Source: Thalassia testudinum (lineage: Eukaryota > Streptophyta > Magnoliopsida > Alismatales > Hydrocharitaceae). From it: a stretch of DNA of 64,000 nucleotides. A program made the translations under genes and the position numbers. Below are positions 32,751-42,740 of this stretch, piece after piece; within the stretch, counting starts at the first letter, position 1; every line of letters begins with the position of its first letter. The DNA lies in the NCBI GenBank assembly GCA_037157565.1, contig JAZHRO010000003.1:39569001-39633000 (forward strand), read 5' to 3'. Below the pieces are notes generated by a model. The model saw only the letters and a list, made by a program, of their open reading frames with translations, did no database searches and was not told where the DNA came from.

Positions 32751-34044
32751 TTAAAGTTTTAAGTTTGATTCTAGACCATGAAATCCTTTGATACTACAAA
32801 CTGTGGTGTATGCTTTCTTCTGTATATTAGGTTAGAATGTCGATAGTAGGCTTAGAGGTACTAAAGTATCAACCAATATCAGGACCTAAACAACTCTAGC
32901 CTTAGTCTCCCGTGAAGGTTTTTAAGGCCCACAAGAACTATCCTAAGGTCCGTTGAACTCCGCGGTTAAAGCACCCGTGCTTGTGACATGATTTAGCCTC
33001 GGTACATTTTACAGTGCATTTTTGTAAGCGAAAGATAGAGGAATTTTCTTTATTTTTGGAGAGTTTTCTCTCTCTTTTCTTTTTGTTTCTAGCTTCGGAT
33101 TGGCTTCACAACATAGTCTGTATCGGATTCTAGTCCCCATCATCAATCCTTGAAGGGTCCCTGGCAATCGATGCTTTGACATAGCAACGCCCATGGAAAC
33201 CCCCAGAACCCTGGCTTTTGAAGTTTTGAGATAATCCTATCCATGGTATTCTGTAGCTAAATCCAGGCCCTGGTAATCGACATTTTGGGATTATGCCGCC
33301 CATGGCATCTGAACCAGCATAGGGTGCTTACATGCCCTCGGTAGGATATGTAAATATCCTAGGAGACAAGCACCGAGGAGACGGTATGTTATTTCGCATC
33401 TTCGAGGAAAATTCCTGCCTCTCTACATTGGGAACTCATCCAAATCAACTTGTGTTGATCGACCGCTCCTAATCTAGGTGACATTTTCAGCAAAATTTAT
33501 ATGCATTTGCATGATTTTGATACTTAAGCGCACTAAACCAGACTGTGTGTGGATTGGAGTGCTTAGGTTACCGAGTCTCACAATGCAGAGGTTAGGTAAC
33601 GAGGCCGAATACTCCCTAAGCCTTAGACCTATTACTTAAGATTCTCATTTTTCCCAACCTCTTGAGGACAATCCAGATCTTAGCGGATACTTGCATTTTT
33701 AAGCCTATGGTCATAGCCTAAAAGGCCAAGGATCAGTGTTCCTACTAATCTCTTATGTGCTTCATTAGCACTTTTTTCCTTTCTTTTCATTTCTTTTGGT
33801 ATGGTCTATAACTAAGTCAATTCCTTAATATCTTACCAACGACTATCTCTTTTCTTTTCTTCTCATTTTGTGCTCCTTTTTGACATTTTTAACTTCTCCC
33901 CTTTTTCCCCTCAAGATTTGTATGGCCTCAAAATTTTCTCACCTCTCATTATTTTCTTCTTTTTTGCAATTTTCTATTTTTTTGGTATTTTTGGAATATA
34001 AGATTTTTTTGTGTCCAAACTTTGATTTTTGTATGTTTGCACTT
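32751..34044 (-). other. 3' untranslated region of element F
   Basis: About 1.3 kb with no gene. T-rich and C/T-rich runs at 33760-34000. No repeat block shared with A or D was found by eye. Confidence 0.5.
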
Positions 34045-34085
34045 TACCACCCCCCATGGCTAAGTTTTGTAATGCTGTCATTGTA
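34045..34085 (-). other. PPT1-like tract of element F
   Basis: The minus strand reads ACAATGACAGCATTACAAAA then GCCATGGGGGGTGGTAAA. It is related to the GACATTGCAT...GCATGGGGGGGTGGATA module of the other elements. Confidence 0.5.
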
Positions 34086-34389
34086 AACGGAGGGTGTGAA
34101 GCAGTTTTGAGTTCAAGAATTTAGAACAGGATTATTGGGTGGGCAAATAGGTCGGGATGACTGTTGCGAACGATTTCAAGCTCTGGCATGTGTACCAGAG
34201 GTGGGATCGACTATTCTAATACTGAACTCAGGGTGCAATAGACATGAAGTACAGAAGGATCTTGGGTTTTTTGGAATAACGGGTTGCCTCACTTTAAGCG
34301 CTAAATTCAACACCTTCAACCGAGCAGGAAATGGTCTGGAGGAGTGGTCAAATCAGATGAGTTTTATAGAACAAGTGCCTTGATCAAAA

Positions 34390-34887
34390 GCCTAGTTGGT
34401 CCAACCAGGTGCTTGTTTAGGTCAACAGGCTGATGATGTAGCCCAAACTCAATCAATTTGGTGGGTTGATAAAGGTAGATCAAGAGATGTGGAACCCACC
34501 ATATACTGTGGAGCTCAGAATGATGCGGAAGTGTGAATCCAGGGTTTGGTTGAGTCGGATCAACCTGATTAGAGTAAGGATCCTTAATCGAAAAAGAATC
34601 AGTAGATGATGTAGGAACCCCACAAGAGTGATTAGAGAAGGATAAGGCGCGATTTGTACTCTGTTCGATGTCTGAAACTAGATAAAGATATGGAGGCGAA
34701 TCATCTGCAATTGGCTCAGTAAGAGGGGAATCAAAATAGAAATTGAGTTCGATTGCGGGTCAGGATTGAAAATGGCTTTGAATAGGTTCTGTATATGTAG
34801 AGGAGGTGGCTTCAATAAGAATTGTGTATGAGTGCTCTTCTAGTAAAGGATTAAAGGTGGGTTCATATAGAGAGTCCTCATAGTACC
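34390..34887 (-). pseudogene. ORF-Y of element F, C-terminal part
   Basis: Directly after element G the minus strand continues in frame with YYEDSLYEPTFNPLLEEHSY, then FYFDSPLTEPIADDSPPYLY and PGFTLPHHSELHS. It is acidic and serine-rich like the N-terminal part. At least one stop lies in frame (after SHFQS). It ends near 34390 in a more hydrophobic stretch containing EFGLHHQPVD, which may correspond to GVGLHHNLVH in ORF-X of G; that match is weak. Confidence 0.55.
34883..34887. repeat. Target-site duplication of element G, left copy
   Basis: GTACC, identical to 40215-40219. Removing G and one copy restores the frame EFDGYYEDSL of ORF-Y. Confidence 0.9.
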
Positions 34888-35345
34888 TGTTGAACAGTTT
34901 TCGAACGCTACGCTAACGTGTTCGATTTTGGAAAACCTGTTGTTGTAGTTCGAAAGTGAAGAATTCATGTTCAACAAATAAAATTTATACCAAAATTAAA
35001 ATTCCGGGTCGAACATAGGGAGGCGGATGTTTGATTTAAAAACTTCGCGTTTCTTTTTATTTGTCACAGAATAATTCAATTTAAAATTATCTAATTATTT
35101 AGAATAAATAGAAGAGAGAGAGAGTAAGAGAGAAAGAGAATATTACATAGAGAAATCAAAATGAGATGTAGAATAAACAATGAATTTTTTCATTGAAGAG
35201 ATTGTTCATTACAACTAGAAAGCATAAAATAATTACTCTAGAAAATGATAAATTTACTCTAGAAAGCATTAAAAGAATGGAGGGAGAAATATCCTCCTCG
35301 ACTATCGCTTGGAGGATGAGTAGATTAATCTAGAAAGCAGTAAAT
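34888..35345 (-). repeat. Truncated 3' LTR of element G
   Basis: Matches 38477-38936 of the 5' LTR, then stops abruptly after AAGCAGTAAAT. The sequence that follows is homologous to the A1/A2 region just after PPT1, so the junction is a deletion. Confidence 0.85.
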
Positions 35346-35422
35346 TCTCTTTCCTAATTTTGATTTTTTTAATCAAAATAAAATAAATCTACGGAGCTGA
35401 CGAATGAATTCAGAGATAAATA

Positions 35423-35590
35423 TCCACCCCCCCATGCCTATCTAATGCAATGTCCTCATTGTATTAAAAAGACATAAAACAGACTGGAAAAGTAAGGAAA
35501 GCACCTGAATTGCGTGAATGTCAGGTCTGCTCCGAGATGAAAAATTAAAAAGAACTGTATATGTGCTGAGTTTAGTGCCTTCAGCTAGGC
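35423..35590 (-). other. PPT1 and pre-PPT module of element G
   Basis: The minus strand reads GAAGGCACTAAACTCAGCAC near 35565, then GAGGACATTGCATTAGATAG, then GCATGGGGGGGTGGATA (35423-35438). This is the clearest copy of the tract. Confidence 0.7.
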
Positions 35591-37249
35591 ACACTATACA
35601 AAGAAAAGAAATGAAGAATTCACAAGTGTAGGTCAGAATTAGAAAAAATAGAAGAATTCTCTGACCTGTCAGCAGAGGTCCACAGATGTGGACCAGATTG
35701 TGGTGCAGACCCACACCCCATAATCGAGAATATATTAGGTTATGGATAAAAATTACCCAAAACCTAAAATCAGAATGCAAGCGGGGTCGGGCCTGCGATT
35801 TATGAGGATGCAACCCAAGACCAAAAAGTTGGGCTACAGAGAATTGAAGCTCAAAAGGATAATCGTTGAATGTGTGCTTGAGTTGAACATCCTCGAAACA
35901 AATGTCGTAAGGGTTTTGATTTGATGAATTCAGCTTAAAAGGAACCCTTCGCCATAATCTTCCATTTCCTCCAAAATTAACTTCCCAAATCAAAACTTCG
36001 CAGCTCCTATCCTCCTCATTCATCATATCAAATTCCAGGACCTCTTGTATATTCATCACCCCGTCTGAAATCTCCAAGTCTAAATGATGTGGCAGAATCA
36101 AAATTGTCTTAGGTCTAATTATCTCAGAATTAGAATCATCAATAAGCTCAACAGGGTGCAACTGATAATCAGGGCACTGAATTGATTCCTCCAGAAAATG
36201 CGAGTCTGGATTCGTAATGTGTGCCCTAATAAGATCAGTGTCCTCAGTTATTGGGCTATCAATTGATCTACCAGATTCCTCAGGCCCAATCGTCTCACAG
36301 AAATCGTGTTCAGAAAATTCGCGTGAGACTTCACAACTTGAATCTCACCATCAGGATCCGTATCAATGTATGTCCCAAAATCATTTGTCACTTTCTATTC
36401 TAAGGAGACCTACATTTCCTCATAACCCGGCTTAGGGATCTCAGGTGAAGAAATCAGATTATCCTTCATTGGTTGTTTTAATTCAATCTAGTCAGCCTCG
36501 TAACACGTGTCTCCCCCAACAGGTACCTGAGTGGGTTCTGTCATTGGCTTTCCTGAAGAGGGTTCATCCTGGGAATTATTCCAAGATTGAATCAAAGCAA
36601 CCACGAATCTCATCCTCAATTTCGCTAATTTCCCAAGTAGAAACTCACCCGGGTTCTTATCCTTAACATCCTGGAGCCAATCCAACAAAGACTTGTTTAA
36701 ATCATCAATCTTTTCAATCAGGGGCTCCAATCTCTCAATTAAAGGTATTGGCTGAACTTCTAAAGATTGAATGATATTCCTCAAGTTACCCAGAACCTTA
36801 TCTTGAACCTGATTAACCTGAACCAAATGAGTTGGTTAAGGGTTGGGCGGGTTTGACATCAATGCAGAGGAATTAATGAATTGAGATTCGTTATACCCTT
36901 CCTGATAATAGGTCATTTCAGATTGTTGAAAAGATGGTGATGACCTAAAGGCAGTGAAATCAGAGGATGGGTAAGGATCGGTGTATCCTTCTTGATTGTA
37001 GATCGTATTAGGTTGTGCATGAAAGGAAGACGATCTATAATCGATGTAGCTCTGAGAAGGATAGAAATCAGAATCAAAGTGTTCAGGGTTAGACCCTAAA
37101 CACGGGGGTCCGGAATTGTATCCCCAATCCGAATTATCCCAACTAACTGATGGTTGATTACAATACGAGTTGGGATAATCGTCATGTTGAGGATAATTCA
37201 CAACAGGAGGGAAAGAGCAGGAATGTGTGAAATATGTGGAAGGATTCAT
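35442..37249 (-). pseudogene. ORF-X of element G (unrecognised protein, about 600 codons, two lesions)
   Basis: Function unknown. I chose the ATG at 37247-37249 (MNPSTYFTHS); another in frame lies at 37285. Residues 1-140 are rich in Tyr, Ser, Asn and Pro, with YPQHDDYPNS, SDWGYNSG and two NQEGY/YQEGY repeats. After a single TAA (36836-36838) the same frame continues with a predicted helical region: VQVNQVQDKVLGNLRNIIQS, SLLDWLQDVKDKNPGEFLLG, KLRMRFVVALIQSW. A frameshift near 36335 leads to an acidic part (VELIDDSNSEII, DLEISDGV, EEDRSCEVLIWEVN, NPYDICFEDVQ). Last is a hydrophobic, membrane-segment-like stretch with LLFFLILTYTCEFFIS (near 35640). No gag or enzyme motif is visible. It could be a strongly diverged structural or env-like protein; I cannot tell. 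Confidence 0.68.
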
Positions 37250-38453
37250 GAGACTCGGGAGGAAGAAAGGCGCCTTGCAATACAAACAATCAAACCTGTC
37301 CTTAAATGGGTTAGCCTACAGACCCACAGACTCTCAAAACCCGTCTTGAGCTAAAGGAACGATTTGATCTACTTCTATCTGTTCAATCCAACCAGTTAGA
37401 AGGAGGGACTGGGGAGAAGGTTCTTCCTTCGGCTTGCACCTCCGGTTCCTAGTGTACCCCCAGCCGCGATTGTTTGACTCTGCTCCCCTAGCTAGACATC
37501 AGATTGAACAGTAGAAACAGACTAATCGAAAATAATCTCGTTCTGGGTTCTGAAGAGCGAGATCAATCCTTAAGGCCAACATGTACTCTGTTTTATTTTG
37601 GGCTAGGTTTGAATGTGCTTTGGAATGTAATGGGCCCTTTAAATGGGTTGTGCCCTTAATAATTGATTAATTTGTGTGTGCGTGCACAACCAGTGGCTTT
37701 CAAGCAAGATTATTTTTGATGTGGTGAATTTTAAGGTTCAAATCTTGCTTAGTAGCTTTTAGTATTCAACTTTAGGTGTTTTCAAACAGGTTTCATTGGC
37801 ACACCAGGTTTTGCAAGCACAGGTGAAGATGTTTTCCTTTAAAGTTTAAAAAAAATGTGGAGTGCCTGGTAAATCCCTAAGAGTTGAAGCTAATTGGTAG
37901 CTACTTGATGAGTTTATTTTATTTGAAGTGGTGTGGCTCAATCAACTCGAACAATTGGTCACAAATGCACCACTAAGTTAGGCACTCAAAAATGGTTAAC
38001 CTAGAATAATTTCTACTCTGTTACATGTTTCTTTGTGTGTACCGGTTCCACAGATCAGAACCCGGTTGAGTAGAAAACAAATCAAGTTGATCAAGTGCCT
38101 TGAATGTGATTGTGTGTTGTGTGTTTGTTGAAAATTACCCCACAAAATTATCTTTTTGTTATTTTTTTTACGAATGAGGGTGGAATGAATGTGAGTGGAA
38201 ATCCGAACAACCAACTATTCCTAGGATTTATGCAAAACACCTAGGTTAATTGGGATTTGGATTTAATGTGGCGAATGAAATCTATGGAGGGGGAAAGAAT
38301 GGGGAATAACTTACAAAACCTTCCACAGCACTTTACTAGAATCTACCGCTTTTGCTCATCTCAAAAGAGTACCTGCAATTACAATAAGAAAGGAGAAAAG
38401 TGAGGTAAATGATTTGTAAGTTACAAAACGCGAGGAGAAATCAAAGATCGTTG
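37250..38453 (-). other. Leader of element G
   Basis: About 1.2 kb; no gene called. Shares with B, D and A2 the block at 37403-37432 (reverse complement of GGAAGAACCTTCTCCCC) and CTAGCTAG near 37488. A 72-codon minus frame (37996-38214) resembles one in B but is not kept in A2. Confidence 0.6.
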
Positions 38454-38473
38454 CATCCCCGGCAACGACACCA
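38454..38473 (-). promoter_or_regulatory. Primer binding site of element G (tRNA-Asp-like)
   Basis: The minus strand reads TGGTGTCGTTGCCGGGGATG, three bases inside the LTR end; 16 of the first 18 positions match TGGCGCCGTTGCCGGGGA. Confidence 0.8.
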
Positions 38474-38476
38474 AAA

Positions 38477-40214
38477 TGTTGAACGTTTACGAATGGCTAC
38501 GCTAACGTGTTCGATTTTGGAAAACCTGTTGTTGTAGTTCGAAAGCAAAGAATTCGTGTTCAACAAATAAAATTTATATCGAAATGAAAATTCCGGGTCA
38601 AACATAGGGAGGCGGACGTTTGATTTGAAAACTTCGTGTTTCTTTTTATTTGTCACAGAATAATTCAATTTAAAATTATCTAATTATTTACAATAAATAG
38701 AAGAGAGAGAGAGTAAGAGAGAAAGAGAATATTACACAGAGAAATCAAAATGAGATGTAGAATAAACAAGGAATTTTTTCGTTGAAGAGATTGTTCATTA
38801 CAACTAGAAAGCATAAAACAATTACTCTAGAAAGCGATAAATTTACTCTAGAAAGCATTCAAAGAATGGAGGGAGAAATGTCCTCCTCAACAGTCGCTTG
38901 TAGGACGAGTAGATTAATCTAGAAAGCAGTAAATCTATACTAGAAAGCAGTAAAAAGAATAGGGAGAGAGAAATCCTCCTCGACGGTTGCTTGGAGGATG
39001 AGCCAGATGAGACGACGCCTGGATGAAGGAGAATGAAGCAGGATGAAGGAGGACGAAGCAGAAGAACGGGAACGAAGCAGCACGCCGTCGTCGTCGTGGG
39101 ATCCACTTCCAAAGGGGAACGAAAATTGGACTTTATCTCGCGAGAAGCATCCCGGGGGTGGGACAAGCTTCTCATGAGCTTTGGAGGGGTAGAGAGGAGA
39201 AAGAAGGGATGAGAATTTCGTATGGAGGGGGTCTCCTTTTATAGTTGCAAGGAGTGGGGGCAAAATGGAAATTGCAACTTCAAAACAATAATAAGGGGTC
39301 TTTAGTGATGGATAAATCCGTCACTAAAGCCCCAACGTGGGCGTAGCTTCCGCGACCACGCGCGCCTCCTCGGCTGCCCGCTCATCAACGTCCACGCACG
39401 TCCAGTGCTTTTCTGCCGTCCAATCGCGAGATCGAACGGCTTAAGATGCGTCCGCGCCTGCTGCGTTGCGCACCCCCCGCGTCTCTGATTGCGTGTTCGA
39501 TTGCACACGGCCGTCCGATCTCCATCTGACGCTCCACCCGTGCCCAATCGCCACGCCTTCCAGCCGCCTCTCCACAGCTCGAACTCGCACCCGGCGCTTG
39601 CGATAGCGCTATGGGGCACGGATGGTCGAGCGAACGCTTTTAAAAGTGAGCGCCCACAGCCGTTGGATTAAGATCCAACGGTGGAGAGTGATCGAACGCG
39701 GGGCCTTCACAAGATGAAGCGACCGCTTGGGTGGCAAAGATGGCGCCACGTGGTGCTATCTTGGCCGTCCATCTTCTGGAAGTTGTAGATGGTGCCACAG
39801 ATGTCGGATTGACTCGATTTTTGTGTCGTTGGGCTACGATCATCGATCCAAATTCATCCGTGTGGCCAAATTTATCATCTGAAGTGCGGATTTACACCAT
39901 CCTGGCCCTTGATCTTCTAGGGTTCTCGGGTCACTATCTGATGCTACGGATGCCTGGTTAGGGCGATCTTGGAGTTGTTGAACTCCAATCGTTGCCCTGA
40001 TCACATCCATACGGTTGGATCTTTGATCCGAGGCCCCGATAAAATGTTTTCCCTATCCAAGCACATAAAACGAGATAATTAACCTCCATTTTATTCAAAC
40101 TACTCTAAATGCAAGATGATCCATGTTATGCAATATTTATATCATGAAATGCAATCCTATGCTTAAGAACATGCATAAATAGACATTTTCAGTAGTGTAA
40201 ATGTGTTTACATTA
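38477..40214 (-). repeat. 5' LTR of element G (1738 bases)
   Basis: Starts TGTTGAACG; the outer end is TTA where CA is expected. TATA box at 39237-39243 (minus TATAAAA). Palindromes lie upstream of it on the minus strand: 39300-39329 (CTTTAGTGATGGAT and ATCCGTCACTAAAG), 39660-39681 (CCGTTGGAT and ATCCAACGG, perfect) and the G-box palindrome 39738-39761 with CACGTG at 39747-39752. U5 motif near 38600. Confidence 0.88.
39237..39243 (-). promoter_or_regulatory. TATA box of the G 5' LTR
   Basis: Minus strand TATAAAAGG, about 57 bases downstream of the CTTTAGTGA palindrome. Confidence 0.7.
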
Positions 40215-40219
40215 GTACC
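40215..40219. repeat. Target-site duplication of element G, right copy
   Basis: GTACC, identical to 34883-34887. Confidence 0.9.
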
Positions 40220-41546
40220 CATCAAACTCGAAGGTAAATGCCAGAAGAGTGCTTATAGGATGACGAAAATCTGAATCAAGAAAAGATTCGAATTCTGGAT
40301 TGTAGTTACTCTCGACACTTTTTGGTTTTGATTCCTGAGTATCAAAAAGAAATGATTCCATCTCAATGGAACCTGATTTTGAATCAATGATCTCAGGATT
40401 AGGGACCCCAGAGTCGGAGTCGAAGAATGGATCCTGTGAGCTAAGGTCATAGATTGGCTCGTGGTCGTCAGGAAACAATGGTTCTCCATAATAATAGTAA
40501 GGTTCGAAGTCGTCGGAGAACTTGCGAGAATCAAGTTTTGAATTTGATTCAAGATCAGCAGTTCCACCACAGAATAAATCACAAGATGTAGACTTAGCAA
40601 CCTGACTTGGGTCTAGCATATTCTTAGATTTTGAGCTTAAAAAGATGTCCTTATTAGTCCTAGGCTCGAGTTCTAGGCTTGTAGGAAAGACCAAATCAAA
40701 ACTCCACTCTTCCAACTCGATTTCTGTACCGTAGATTGGCGTGAGTTTCAAAAAATCAATCTGTATTTCTGAGGATATTGGAGAGGGATATTCATCAAAT
40801 AGAGGCCTAGAATCATCATCCCAATTCAAACTTTGAATGTTTCCATATGGGGCCTTGTACTCATCCCAAGAAGATTCAGATATAGATTCTAGGGTAAGGA
40901 TGTGGGTTGAATTACTAGAATCTAGGTCAGAATTGCCTTCGGGGTTCACCTTATCAGAAAAAGGGGCAGTATTTCCAACTCGAGAGGTTGGCTCAAAATC
41001 GTGTTCTCCTGCAATTGGGACTTCCCAACCAATTTCAAGATCAAGCATATCATATTTCATTTGGGTTGGGAATCCACAACAACCTTGTGTCTCAAACCCA
41101 GGATTTGGGAAATCATGTTGATCCTCAATATTACTCCAAGATGTTTCATTAACTGTTTAGGGCATGTATAGGTATTTGTGATCGATAACTTTTTTCAACA
41201 ATTTCACCATCTTTTTGCATTTTTCAAGATCAACTTTGTGCTTTTCCCAAAGTACATAATTTTTCATACATTGGAAATATTCAAAGTTATGCAATTTTTC
41301 TTTGTCGATGTATCTTGTTATGAAAATATCCTGAGTTGATCCCTTTATTGCTTCTGTTAATAATAATTAGGTGCAGTTTACGATGAAGGTTTTTGTTGTT
41401 GATACATCAGCCTGAATGTCTTCTACTGGTTTTGAGGTTTAGTAATCAATCTCATAAAATTTAAGGCCATCCTCAACCATTCTATCTCTCATGGATGTTT
41501 GTGATTTAGGCTTCTTCAATGGTTTTCCTAAGTAACCAGGCTGCAT
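40215..41546 (-). pseudogene. ORF-Y of element F, N-terminal part (unrecognised acidic protein)
   Basis: Function unknown. The minus-strand ATG at 41546 starts MQPGYLGKPLKKPKSQTS, a basic stretch. Then, with three in-frame stops, comes a helix-prone region rich in Lys and Glu (FITRYIDKEKLHNFEYFQ, KHKVDLEKCKKMVKLLKKVI; 41160-41340). From about 41060 the frame stays open for 282 codons and is very rich in Asp, Glu, Ser and Pro (DFEPTSRV, SWDEYKAPYGN, EIELEEWSFDLVFP, FEPYYYYGEPLFPDDHEP). It is cut at EFDGY by element G and continues at 34887. No gag core, Cys-His knuckle, protease or polymerase motif is seen. The place between leader and PPT is that of gag-pol. Confidence 0.65.
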
Positions 41547-42717
41547 ATTTGAATCGAATGGTGGAATCAAGATGTAGAATCAAAATTCATATTCAGAATG
41601 AAGTGATTTGATCTAAGTAGTACTCAGAAAATCTGTGTGCATAATCTAAATAGAAGGGATGAGGGACTGCATGTGTTATTGCCCGAATCACGACACCCAA
41701 AAATTCTTGGATGATATAGAGGTTTCGGGTGGATGATACCCCTATATCAGAAAGTCATCCACCTGAGAATTACCTGGGCAACCAAGAAGGAAGAGTCCCG
41801 AAAAGACCCCTACACGGTAGAGCACCCCCATGGATTATAGGTTTCCCCCACCCGACCTTCCTTGTCACTGAGGGTCTAGGTGGACCAGAATGGATAACTT
41901 GACCTCTTAAGTCTACCAGTTTTATGTCCTAATTTGTGGCTTTGTTTTCACTTGAACTAGCAGTTGTTTTGACTTGTGACCTAATTTAGAGGTTGGTTGG
42001 CCTATAATGTAGTCCAACTTTACCTGACCTGCCCTAAAGATGGCAGAATGACCTCTTGGTCAAGACCTAGAAATCACCCTTATTTGACTCCCAGGTTATT
42101 AGGTCCAAGGATTTTAGGGTTCAAGTGATTTTATAACCTGATTTTAGTGTTTTCATTGATTAGATCTTTTCAATCAAGGTCATGGGTAGCATACAGATGC
42201 GGGTGGGTTTGTTTCCTTTTATGCAGGCAAGTGTGAATTAGCACTCCAACACCCTAAAAATTGAAATCCTAATTGCTTCTATTTCCAAGTCCACTTTGTT
42301 CTTGAAACAGATGTTCCTTTTGGACTTGAAACAAGAAGTATGTAGTCCAACATGTTTGGAAGTTAAGCGTAATCCCTAATTGGCACGGAAAATTTTGGGG
42401 TAGGATCTCTAAATAGAATTGCTTCAACTTCAATGAGATTTGAAAAAAAATTTCACAAATCAAGAAACTTGTCATTTTAAATGATGATTACTATGAAAAA
42501 TAAGGTAGCTGATTCCTAATTGATTGTTTCCTTTCTTGTCTTCCCAAAATTAGGAGGTTGATTAGGGAAGAATGGAGAAGTTACCTGCCCTGGAGTGGTT
42601 GATTTGCGTAGAAGATCTCCTTGTGAAGTACCTCGCAAAATCACAATAATGAAAATAAGGCAAGTTAGTGCTCACATATAATCAAATAATGTAGAGAATA
42701 GTGGTGAATTATGCATT
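41547..42717 (-). other. Leader of element F
   Basis: About 1.2 kb without a gene. Only faint similarity to the B/D/G leader block is visible (GGAAGG...GGGGGAAACC near 41840-41870 on the minus strand). Confidence 0.5.
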
Positions 42718-42737
42718 GCTCCCCGGCGACGGCGCCA
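42718..42737 (-). promoter_or_regulatory. Primer binding site of element F (tRNA-Asp)
   Basis: The minus strand reads TGGCGCCGTCGCCGGGGAGC. It matches the tRNA-Asp site at 17 of 18 positions and is the best-kept PBS in the window. Confidence 0.88.
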
Positions 42738-42740
42738 AAA

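Larger units (their letters stand above)
34888..40214 (-). mobile_element. Element G: non-autonomous LTR element carrying ORF-X, with deleted 3' LTR
   Basis: Minus-strand order: 5' LTR 38477-40214, PBS, leader, ORF-X, PPT1 module, a stub of the 3' untranslated region, and the last 458 bases of the 3' LTR (34888-35345). It is flanked by a perfect GTACC duplication. The missing segment holds most of the 3' untranslated region, the true PPT and about 1.3 kb of the 3' LTR, so the loss happened after insertion. LTR remnants differ at about 11% over the first 146 bases. There is no gag or pol. ORF-X is the least damaged of the three copies. Confidence 0.88.

Noticed and set aside
35742..35924. Small + strand frame opposite ORF-X in G.
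   Set aside because: Shadow of the minus-strand frame, which has homologues in A1 and A2.
35442..37249. ORF-X as a diverged gag of the Athila type.
   Set aside because: The true gag core and the WRNHPNF block are present in D, B, E or J and share no motif with ORF-X; I leave the function open.
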